DNA of 64,000 nt. Source: Pohlia nutans (Eukaryota; Streptophyta; Bryopsida; Bryales; Mniaceae). Each line of letters opens with the position of its first letter. The first letter of the stretch is position 1. The notes beneath the pieces are model-generated. The model was not told the DNA's origin and ran no database searches. It was given only the letters and a program-made list of their open reading frames with translations. Of the stretch, positions 35,301 to 44,453 are shown piece by piece. The position numbers were made by a program, and so were the translations under genes. The stretch spans positions 13,134,336-13,198,335 of the forward strand of contig CM040091.1 in assembly GCA_022496805.1 (NCBI GenBank), written 5' to 3'.

Positions 35301-37582
35301 ATGCATGGAAATGGATGCCTGGTGATGGAACGTGACTACCTAGCTGAAGCAGCCTGCCAGGTGCTGTATGACCCTTAACAGGCTGATGGGGATAGTATAT
35401 ACGTTGACGTAAAGTTGACATTTGTTGTTAATAGAAAGTTTCAATTTGAGACCCCAATAGTTCATTAAAATCATGTTGACCTGAATTTTAACTTCACTTT
35501 TGATCTTAAACCCATAGGAGGTGTGGAACTATGCCAAATATAGTGGAGTATTGGTGTATTATACTGGTCGGAAAGGGCTCTCTGGACTTTTAAGGGTTAT
35601 TTTTGGTTCTTATTGGCTTCTACATGTCCTCAACACATGTATTAGGTGCTATAATTCAGCGTATAGCCTTTGGGCATAATCTTTGAGTCAATTTTATCGC
35701 TAATCAAGGTCTCCAATAAAATAATTGCATATATAAAAGATGTGCAGGAACACTCGTCATGCTCTTAACCCCTAAACGTCCTCACCTATGTCCAATTTGG
35801 GCAGTTTTGCAAAGATGCATTATAAAATGCAACGAACATGAATATTTGAAACTTCATGTATGAATAAAAGTTATACATTTTGATATTTAGATTCAATCTA
35901 TACGGTTAGATCTTTGATTGCTATCACTAATATTTTTCTATAAATTTTGAAACATAAAATAAAATATTATTTTGTAATTTGATTACGAATAAGATATTGA
36001 CAGTATGGGGATGAAATTTGTTGGGATGGCTTATAATATAGTACTTTAGGTGTAGTGATTTTTGGAGATTTTTTGGATGCTTGATTTTAGGAGTTTATTT
36101 TTTCAAGAACACTTTTAGACTAAAATCTTCAAAATTTTGGGTGAAACACTGCAACACGAATTGAGGCATAATTTTTTCAGAAATTGTTTCCTTTTCGATC
36201 GGATCACACACATGAAGCTAACTTCCCATAAAAAATTCAGTAAAAAAATCACACTACAAAAAGTGCATGACGGATGAGAAACTGTGGATGAAAACTGTAC
36301 ATCATGCAAAATATGCATGGTTGGGCAGTTAGGGGTTAATTAAAAACTTTCACTGCCGTATTCTGCAGGTTCAAGAGAAATTGCGACGGGACTTGGAAAC
36401 TGAGCTGATGAGTACGCAAGATCAGGTACAGGACGGAACCCCTCGAAGCACAATATTGTTAGAACTGCAACGCTGGTCAGTTGAGAGGCTGCCTTGTCTC
36501 AAGCATGTAGCTGCTGCTTCTTGGACATCTACAGGTACGAGGAGGGATCGCAAACCGTCAATATATCTCACATCGATATTGCATACCCACTAGTAGAAAT
36601 TTTGTCCAATGTGACATGTCTTTAACGACTAAATGTCCATTACAACATGTCTGTAGTGACTCAAAATTAATTTTGAGACATGTTGTAATGGACATTTAGT
36701 TGTTAACCCCTAAACATACCAACCGTTTGCAGAGAAGTGGATTCTAGCCTCAAAAGTAGATATTAGCATGGCTCAGATGTACATGAGGTGTACATGAGAA
36801 GACCGTTGCAAGCATAAAATCTACCAAACAAATTTGACATACTTGTAGTTGGAGGCCTCTCCAATATTATTAACAGCTCCCCCATCACAAGAGATTCATT
36901 GTAATTGGTAGAGAATTAAATAGGCTTTCAAAGATGACTTGGATGAAAATCATCCACGGTTGTATGAAAAAGTTACAGGGCTTCAAATATGTTCGTGATT
37001 TAGTTTTTGGACGTTGGGACATTTAGGGGTTAAAGACATGTCACATTGAACAAGATTTTTGCTACTAACGTTCTTGCATGTGTAGTTTTGAATAGGCCGT
37101 GTCCAATTTTATTTATTTCTTGACCAAAAGATAATATTCTGAACTGATACGAAATTTGGTCCCACCTAAATTATACTTTTCACAATATCATCAATTGAAT
37201 TGTTTACCTTAAAACCATGAATCCTTGGTCCCTTAAATAGGGGTTATTAGTGTTGAAAAATATTTAATGCAGGTTGTCAATTATCATCTGGAGCGCTAAG
37301 TCTTGAAAGCGTGCCACTGGTTATAAGAAGCAAAATGGTACGAACAATAGCCGCAGTCACACCAACTGGAGAGGTAAGCCGACTTACAGTAGCTTGCTCA
37401 TTTAAGTTTCAGAGTCCATCACATCAGAAGGGCTTGAGAGTCACCAATATTAATTTGACAGTTGATGTGTTATAAAGACTGCCACCGTGACTGTCCCCTT
37501 TTTTTTTTAATAGGGTCTGTTCTGGGCTGCAGGTCGGGATTATCACCGTATCTCGGAGTTCCCCGTCAAGATGCTCCTCTAG
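24232..37582 (+). CDS. CPSF-A / DDB1 / SF3b130 superfamily protein (At3g11960-like)
   Basis: A large split gene. Best-supported exons: 27907-28023, 28174-28436, 28547-28595, 28769-28855 (four consecutive, all in phase), 29574-29730, 29995-30105, 30390-30700, about 31063-31157, 31300-31380, 31590-31640, 31845-31925, 32060-32151, 33912-34154, 34919-35032, 35275-35361, 36369-36535, 37273-37374 and 37514-37582 (stop). Diagnostic blocks are FASGQGGDSQLFKL, LDSLAPVRDVILVK, LLLACGNSP, VEADVRGLP-like, WFIQ|ITETSLRVL, LAMNNYLFAGTADGDLVYY, KDGKLLCGHL, ECLVVATRMMDEQKTRGFLFF and LSMHGNGCLVMERD. This is the order of the MMS1_N and CPSF_A regions, three WD-like beta-propellers that bind RNA-processing or ubiquitin-ligase partners. 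The ATG at 24232 is a guess: 5' exons before 27.9 kb are uncertain and the donor after residue 59 is weak. The C-terminus (YHRISEFPVKMLL) looks short for the family. Introns hold many small transposons. Confidence 0.6.
25071..25612. repeat. GGGGTGCAC element, copy 1, carrying a nested insertion
   Basis: Left end GGGGTGCACTCTACATTATG and right end CATAATGCACCTCC are inverted. Outer parts match the copy at 33487-33750 (GTTTGAGAATCAC-TGC, TTCATGACCCCCTCTGAAAA, TGTGCACTCACGTATACT). It is interrupted at 25193-25475. Confidence 0.7.
25193..25475. repeat. Nested 283-bp inverted-repeat element
   Basis: The first and last 20 bases are perfect reverse complements (starting ATCATAACATTCAGTAGCCT). It interrupts the GGGGTGCAC element between parts that are contiguous in the copy at 33487-33750. 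Outer bases of the inverted repeat may include the target duplication. Confidence 0.75.
32295..32325. repeat. TACA/TA microsatellite
   Basis: TACATACATACATA followed by about ten TA units. Lies in an intron of the CPSF-A-like gene. Confidence 0.85.
33487..33750. repeat. GGGGTGCAC element, copy 2
   Basis: Starts GGGGGGTGCAGTCTACACTATG and ends TACAGTGCACCCCC. Uninterrupted counterpart of 25071-25612; lies in an intron of the CPSF-A-like gene. Confidence 0.7.
34187..34442. repeat. CACTAGTAGAAA-ended element with internal repeats
   Basis: Starts CACTAGTAGAAATCTTG and ends CAAGATTTCTACTAGT, inverted. A CACTA start suggests a non-autonomous CACTA-type element, though the last base of the right end differs. 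The block CTTGTCTAATGTGACAGGTC recurs four times inside, and a (GACAA)n tract precedes the fourth copy. Confidence 0.65.
34467..34717. repeat. Stowaway miniature element (251 bp)
   Basis: Flanked by TA on both sides. The left terminus CTCCCTCCGTCCCAAAGT is mirrored by ACTTTGGGATGGAGGGAG on the right. This is the canonical plant Stowaway (Tc1/mariner-derived) signature. Located in an intron of the CPSF-A-like gene. Confidence 0.9.
35765..36339. repeat. Family-B element, full copy (575 bp)
   Basis: Termini TTAACCCCTAAACGTCC and GGCAGTTAGGGGTTAA are inverted. It is the reference copy for 5160-5737 (opposite orientation), 15888-16044 and 18840-19540. Intronic; no coding content. Confidence 0.75.
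36588..37066. repeat. CACTAGTAGAAA-ended element interrupted by a TTAACCCC element
   Basis: Left part CACTAGTAGAAATTTTGTCC ... AATGTGACATGTCTTTAA; right part TTAAAGACATGTCACATTGA ... CAAGATTTTTGCTACTA. The two halves are reverse complements and are split by the element at 36703-37033. Related to 34187-34442. Confidence 0.7.
36703..37033. repeat. Nested TTAACCCCTAAAC element (331 bp)
   Basis: Ends TTAACCCCTAAACATACC and GGGACATTTAGGGGTTAA are inverted. Sits inside the CACTAGTAGAAA-ended element. Confidence 0.75.
37083..37250. repeat. Family-A miniature element, 5'-degraded
   Basis: ACAATATCATCAATTGAATTG, AAAACCATGAATCCTTGGTCC and AGGGGTTATT match the right half of the family-A copies. Left end not found. 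Lies just before the exon at 37273. Confidence 0.5.
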
Positions 37583-38198
37583 GAACTCATGATTCAATGA
37601 GCGCATGCACCCAGGGGAGCCACTCGCAAAATTTTCAAATCAACACAAGCTAAAAATATAAATAAAAAGAAGGTATTTTATTTATTTATGATAAAATTTT
37701 GAAATCTTCTGGAAATAAAATAGGGGCCTCGTAATGTCAAATTTTTAATACAAATAATATACGGTTTCCTTTTTTAATTTATAGAATACTTTAAAAATAT
37801 ACATGGATTTTTTGGTAAATTATGGAATATTCCTTTATATTCATAGCCTCCAAATAAATACATGGATAATGCACGTGTATATAGAAAATAACTGTAAGTG
37901 CCTCCTTCGCATGCATAAGGACGATTCAATGTTGAGGACATTAATTCAATGGTCGTTCAAATCTATCAAATTTCATGGAAGACAACGAGATGGGTGTTCA
38001 CATACACATGCATGCAGTTGGGATAGTCTCAACTGGAGCTACATGCCAATTCGAATGGATGGACATTAGGGCCAAATTAAATCAGTAATTCCAAAAAAGC
38101 AAGAATTGATCATTCATATTCAGTTTACTCTACAGACAACAGCCATAGTCACATGTGAATTTTGGCTACTTCTCAAACTGTGGGCAAGTCATCATCTT
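37583..38198. other. Intergenic spacer downstream of the CPSF-A-like gene
   Basis: AT-rich; no gene recognised. It should contain the 3' UTR and polyadenylation region of the preceding gene. Confidence 0.4.
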
Positions 38199-39015
38199 TT
38201 AACCCTTTAGTGCCCAGGTAAACAATAAGTGGTCCCTAGGTCACCAGAAAATGAAATGCTATAGTCTGCGAACCATCTCTGTCCAGGGTATGAAGTTTAG
38301 ATGTGAAACTTTTGATTGTACATATGATGTAATTTTTGTATTTGGAATCAGGCTTTCTTAGATATTCAAATACCTGTGTATTAAACATTAATATATTGCA
38401 AATACCTCAAAATATAGCAAATACTTACAAATACAATGTATGTACCATGCTGCATTTTTTTATGTTTGGAAGTTTGTTATCTTGTATTTATTTTTTGGAT
38501 TGTGTTCTCTTGTTCATGTTCCACTCTCGGTTCCACTAGTGTATGTATACCAATCTTGATCAATGTACCAACTCTCATATTTTAACGTGTAAATTATTGT
38601 CTTAAACCATATATGGATAAGTCACTCTCACTTATAAAATTCATAATAATTATGTGTGAGTTCATTCTTGACATGAAAGATTCCAATAGAGAGGTGTTGA
38701 CACAGGTCATTGTCGAAGAGCTTCACTTTCATTTCTGAAAATTTAACTCAAATTCTATTTAATTTTGAAGTCACACCCTCCAAAATCTCATTTTTGAGTG
38801 TGTATTATACAGTTGAAAACATACTATATAATCTTCCAATCCAATAGTTTGATATTATCAAGATTTAATTGACATTTTTTTCATTAAGTAATATTTATAT
38901 TCATATAGTTGAATACTATTAATAATATCCCGAATTTCATTTTTTGAAAGTTTTTTAAAATATCACCCAAAAATCTGTGGTTTCTCCATAATCACCTCAG
39001 GCACTAAAGGATTAA
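38199..39015. repeat. TTAACCCTTTAGTGCCC element, uninterrupted copy (817 bp)
   Basis: Ends TTAACCCTTTAGTGCCCAGG and AGGCACTAAAGGATTAA are inverted. It has no open frame worth calling. It is the sister of the copy at 39915-56770 and retains the intact sequence around GAGAGGTGTTGACA, the homologous site at which the sister copy was invaded by the 16-kb element. Confidence 0.8.
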
Positions 39016-39914
39016 AACAGGGAGTAATGTTCCCCTCATTGGAACTTCTATTCGAGTTGATCAAGTGAAACCAAGCACACAAGTATACTTGGGGGAGTGA
39101 CCATGCAAAAGTAGAATCCAAGTGTTTGTATTGAGTTAAACTATAGGGTCCTTTTTATTCATGGGAAAGAAAATTTTCTACCTAATTATAAAATTTTATA
39201 TGTAGTATAAGATGCACTAGAAATATGTTAGTGATCCCTCAAGAAAATATATTAAAACGTAGTGAAAACGGCCAATTCCATGTGTACACAATACGATTAC
39301 TCTCTCCATCCTATGTTACTTGGTATTTGAAGGTTAAAGCAAAATATTAAGGATTTACCATATGATTTCATTTACGTGCAATCATAAAAAGTTTTGTATC
39401 CAATGTGCTATATGTGTGTAAAGTTTGACATCAAATAGGACATTCTTTAAGACAAACAATGAGAGGTTTTAGTTGCTTGTTGGATTATCCAAATAGCTTA
39501 TTGTTCACAAAGTACAAACCGCTTTGGTATTACAAGATAAATTTAAGTTTTTTGAACCATTTTAAAATACACTAGAAGATAGTCTTTTTTCTTTTTATCT
39601 TTTTATCTTTTTTTCATTTGGTGAAAAAATGAAAAAGATATTGAGGATCCAAATACGGACATGATTTACTATCTTGTTCTTGAAAAAGCAAACGTTAATC
39701 CTCGATATTTTGTTCATTTTTTCATTCCAAACAATTTGTTAAAATTTAGAATATTTCAAGATCGGTATCATCTAATTTGGGACAAAAGAGAATCCACGGA
39801 TAACTCTAATCTATGTTTGATTGTAGAATGCCCCTTTGGAGAATTAATAATATCAATATGTAACGCTAGTTTAGGAGACCATCACAAATGAAAAATTTCT
39901 TGGCTATCTATGCC
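39016..39914. other. Spacer between two TTAACCCTTTAGTGCCC elements
   Basis: AT-rich. I see no gene and no defined repeat; the 76-codon open frame at 39661-39891 has no recognisable domain. Confidence 0.4.
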
Positions 39915-40383
39915 TTAACTCTTTAGTGCCCAGCTAACCACATTATGGTCACTACAACGTCCGAAATGCAAATAGCAAAGAATTCGTGAACTTCAAAAAA
40001 ATTCCCACATACATTACACACCTTCTAGAAAAAGAAATTTTCAATTTGGAATGTACAACTATCACATTAAAATAGTTATCAACAGCTAGAACGCGAAAAT
40101 ACTGCAAATACTTCAAAATACAGTAAATACTTACAAATACAATATATGTATTATGCAGTATTTCTTGTGTTTGGAAGTTTGTTAACTTTTTTTTTTTGAT
40201 TGTGTTCTCTTCTTCATCTTCAATTAGTGTGTGTAATCCGATATTGACTAATGTACCGACTCCTGTCAGTTTTCAACATATAAAATTTTGTCCTAAACAA
40301 TATATGGATAAGTCACTTTCACTTATAAAATTCACAATAATTCTGTGTGAGTCTATTCTTGATATGAAAGATTGCAGCGGAGA

Positions 40384-40393
40384 GGTGTTGATA
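40384..40393. repeat. 10-bp target-site duplication, left
   Basis: GGTGTTGATA directly before the left terminus; the identical 10-mer follows the right terminus at 56446-56455. Confidence 0.9.
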
Positions 40394-40428
40394 GGACAAG
40401 GCTATTGTGCGAGCGTGGAGCGGGGAGC
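40394..40428. repeat. Left terminal inverted repeat of the 16-kb element
   Basis: Starts GGACAAGGCTATTGTGCGAG and continues CGTGGAGCGGGGAGC. Mismatches to the right TIR are at positions 3, 4, 7 and 11. Confidence 0.9.
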
Positions 40429-40478
40429 GAGGAGCGGGGAGCAAGGAGCGGGGATTTTGAGAGCGGGGAGCAGGAATT
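40417..40478. repeat. 14-bp G-rich tandem repeat inside the left terminus
   Basis: Three near-perfect units of GGAGCGGGGAGCGA type followed by GAGAGCGGGGAGC. This gives four GGGG tracts at roughly 14-17 bp spacing. The right terminus carries only one such unit, so the ends are asymmetric. Confidence 0.85.
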
Positions 40479-43367
40479 TATTGTCAGAAATTTATAAATA
40501 CTAGAATTCTAATAAAAATAGAAATTGTGGATGGCTATTTTTTTCAAAAATTCTATTTTTGGTTTAGGGTATGACCTATGACCGTGGGTTTTGAAGATCC
40601 TTTAACCCTCTTCAATGGAAGAAACTCTGTAATTTTTTTAGTCTAGAGAGTTGTACAACATTGTAACTTAATTTACATGTTTATAAACCACTCAATATGG
40701 TACCCTTCAGGTACCTATATATCTCTTTAGTGTATGTGAGTGTTGAAAATTGAGCCTTTGATGTCAAATATATAGTGACTGATATTATTAATACAACATT
40801 ATATTATGGAGTGTGTATTGATTCCATTACTAGACCTTCATATTTCTCGGCACAGAGATGATGATTAATTTGATGTCAGAGCTCACAATAGAACTTGATG
40901 TTATTACAAATCACTTGCTGTTGGGATGTGCCTGCTGTAATTCTAGATCAGAGTTAGATTTGGTTACTAATATTTAACACATGTCAATGAACTTAGACAA
41001 ATGATGACCAGAAGCTGGTAGTGGCCCTTTTAGTCTCACTACCAATTTTAAATTAATTCCATGAGGATTACAGCTGTTGCATTACATTTGTATGATATTA
41101 GGGAACATTTGGTGAACCTATGGAATGTAGCTTCCTAGGATACCGCTTTCCAGAATTTGCTTCACTTCACTAAAGCTAAAACTTGGTGCATGTATGAATG
41201 CATCCTTTTCGGAGTCTAGGCTGCCTATGACAGTAAAGACAAAATAAAGATGCTTGCAACTTGCCCACCCCTCACGTTTGCCCAAAGACTTTGTTGCCAT
41301 GTCTTTGAAGTACTCACAAGAGCACTCAGGGAAAGTGCCAATAGTGATCAAGTACTGCTAAACTTTTGGTGGAGCTCCAGAATCAAGGGTAACAATACAT
41401 CCAAATCCTGGATGAGGAATCATCATCACTTTACGAATTTGACCCTTCAAGATGAGAGAGGATGCAATGTTGTTACCTTGCTTCGTTGTAGGCACGTTCT
41501 TGATCCTCCGGATTCTCTTACCTGACCTGATCTTTGGATATTCCTCTGGTGAGGTTGGAATTGGATATGATGAGAGGTCGGATGGGACTTCTTCCACCCC
41601 AAAGAGTCTCCTTGGGGAGATGACAGGACGTTGCGGTAGTTGAAAGCCAGCTTGTTCTAGATCAAGGATCTCCTTCCTTGATAAATTGGTGCCAATCTTC
41701 ACACGCCAAACGTTTGGAATGTCAGGCCTAGCCTTCACCCACCTCCGCTTTGTGCCTTTGACGCAGCGCTCGATGTCGTCATTGCAGAAGAAGAATTCCA
41801 TAATCTTGTCCGTTTTCTTCTGGTAGTGTTCCATAACCCTAGTGTACGTGGGGGCTGCCGTGGCCGTGTTGCTTTGTACGATCTTTGCTTTGCAGTTCTT
41901 CTTTGTAATGGCATGTTGGGCAAAACAAGCCTTCGCTGAAGTCTTTGGAAGCCTAGCAATGTGCCACTCTGTCTCTTTACATGCAGTCTCGTGGATGGCG
42001 GTCACATGAGTTGTCGTGTTGTTGACATTAGGAATTGCTTCCAAATCAGTTGAAGGCTCTTCCGGGATGTCACTCAAACTGCAACTAGCACCAACAATTG
42101 CAGTGGACCTTGTCCTAACTCGTGGGCGGGAGAAGTTCACTCGGTCAGGCCTGTGAGATTCGTGTTCAGATCCCAATGGTATACTTGCTTTGCGCTTCTG
42201 TGAGCCAAACACCTCCTCACCTTCAAAGTGTGGCTCCCGAATGCAAAACTCCTCTGCTCCTGGCATCTTTGCAGAAGCGATGTTCAATGCCTTGGGGTTT
42301 CCTGACCGTTGTGCCGAACGTTGGGCAACCCGTAGCATCAATTCTTCCTTCCCTGGACCTGTTCCTCCATCTTCACCTTTGAGAAATTGGTAATACCTGG
42401 ATACTTGTATGAGAGCTCTGACAAAGTCATCGACGCTAGCAACATAGAGATCATTCCCCTTGTTGCCAGATTCCTGTAGCCATACGTTGTGTTTTGTTTC
42501 AGCAAGGTTGCACGACGGCATTTCAGCTAACTCTGCCTCAGTGAGGTTCTGCATGGAGCAACATGGAAAATTGAAAGATAAGATGACAAAGTTTGCTAAG
42601 TATGAATGGAAAAAATTGAATTGCCGGATGAACAGACGTACCTTATAGTGGAGGACAACAAATTAGAAGAGGGGACAAAATTTCTTACCAACTGCATGAA
42701 TCCACCCCATTGGCGATATCGGAAGTGCCAAAATGCTAGCCACAGTTCCAACCGATTTTGGCCCTGGGTTGTTGTGGCACCGGAGGACAGCCACCATGCT
42801 TTGATGGCGCGATATCGAGTCTCGGACTCATCTAGTGAAGTGGCGTTCTTGTATTGCTTGCATAGAAACCGGTGTTGATGTTGTAGGTCTGCTCGAATGT
42901 CTGCCTTGGTATGCTTCTCTAACGACTGTGCCCAGTGGAACAAGCATGTCCTCTCTTGGTCCTTTATTGGAATTGTTGCATCTCCACTCCCGTAGATCAC
43001 CCGAATAGCATTCCAGTTAGCTTGTGCACTGTCAGCCATGAATCCTTTGAATTTAGGTTTAGAGATACCATGCCTTGCTAGAACTGCATTGAGATTCTTC
43101 CAGAGGACGCTTTGAACTGTGGCATCTTCTGACTGCATGTCGCATACAGCAATGGTCATAACGCGGCAGTAGGTGGAGTCATACACATGGCAGGCCATGG
43201 TTGTCCATTTCTTGACACGCTTCACATGGTCGAACATCATCCATGCGTCTTCGAGATCACCACCAGGCTGCATCCGCTTTACCAAGTCTACCCCGCTTCC
43301 AGGACCTATCTCAGACATCTTGAAAACAAAAACCTTGTCAGAATCTGAGCCTTGGCCGGGGAACAAG

Positions 43368-43626
43368 TATTGAGGTAATTGATGTACGGTAGTATTGCTA
43401 GGAGCCAAAGAGGTTCGGGTCCTAAATAATGGTGTGTGGGAAGAGGGGTTAGGCATGGGCTGATCTCTAGAGTATCCTTGTGATGAGTTATCCCATATGG
43501 TTTGTCCATGGTGACCCCTTAGTGTACACTACTTAAGGTGGAAGGCCTTTGAGTAAAGATCATCTCTTTCTACGCATTCCTTGTGTGTGTGTGTGTGCCT
43601 TGTGCTCTCATCTCTTACCTTCAATA
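43368..43626 (+). repeat. Left (5') LTR of the copia element
   Basis: Starts TATTGAGGTAATTGATG, ends CTTACCTTCAATA. Contains a (TG)n tract near its end (43581-43597). Preceded by the ACAAG duplication. Confidence 0.95.
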
Positions 43627-43640
43627 GGTTATGGGTCCAC
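43627..43640 (+). other. Primer-binding site matching the initiator tRNA-Met anticodon arm
   Basis: GGTTATGGGTCCAC follows the LTR with no gap. It pairs with GUGGGCCCAUAACC, the anticodon stem-loop (anticodon CAU) of plant initiator tRNA-Met, with 13 Watson-Crick pairs and one G:U. It does not begin with TGG as needed to pair with a mature CCA end. Confidence 0.75.
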
Positions 43641-44453
43641 TCATGTGTGTTGCATGAGTCTTTGATTGCATTGAGGCAATTAGTTCGAGGTCGTTGTGGA
43701 AGAGGTTGATTTGGAGCTTTTGGGAGCATTTTGGAGCGTTTTGGAGGAGTCTTCTCTCTTGGAGGTGTGCACGGGCTGAAGTTACACGTGGGAGCACTCT
43801 TCTTGGTCGATCTCTTCCTTTGGATTTCCAAGTTTTTCATTCCAAGCCTCTTTTGTAAGTGGAACGTCGTTTCGTTCAATTTGATGCACTTGTGGTCATA
43901 CAAGTGATTTGTGAGGTGTTGAGGCTCTAAGGGAGGGTCTATGGTCTGATCTAAGTGATTGGGCACTTGCATTGAGGTGTTGCATGTGTTTCATAGCCTT
44001 GGAGTGCTCAATTTTCATTTGGGGTTACTTTATGCACTTGGGCGCACAAAGGTGCGGTTTTGAGCAATTTCAATGCATTTAGGGTTTCAAGGGGCTTATG
44101 TGAGTCCATGAGCATTGATATAGTGCTATTGAGGGACACAAAGGTGTTGATTACGTGCATTGAGTGATTGGGAACACTAAGGTGTTGATTTGGGTCAATC
44201 GGAGTAGTGGGAGCTCCATTGAGTGATTTGAGGTGTTTTGGTTAACATCTTTGCAATTTGGGTGAGCTACCTTCGCATTTGAGTGTTGGAAGGTGTGTGT
44301 GGAGCACAAAGGTGCTGATTTGTTGTTTAGGGTTGAACTAGAGGCATCGGAAGCACAAAGGTGCTACTTTCTATCAAAAAATCATAAAAAAACGAGTGTG
44401 GTTATTGAGTTTGAGGGTTTAATTGAGTGAGAAGGCATTCGTGAGTAAGGATC
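43641..44453 (+). other. Untranslated leader of the copia element
   Basis: About 810 bp between the primer-binding site and the gag ATG. Contains many scattered short motifs such as GTGTTGA and GCACAAAGGTGC, no coding signal, and presumably the packaging region. Confidence 0.6.

Noticed and set aside
43529..43972. Minus-strand 147-codon open frame across the copia LTR and leader
   Set aside because: It runs through the LTR and untranslated leader; its C-terminus repeats at 48691 because it is LTR sequence.
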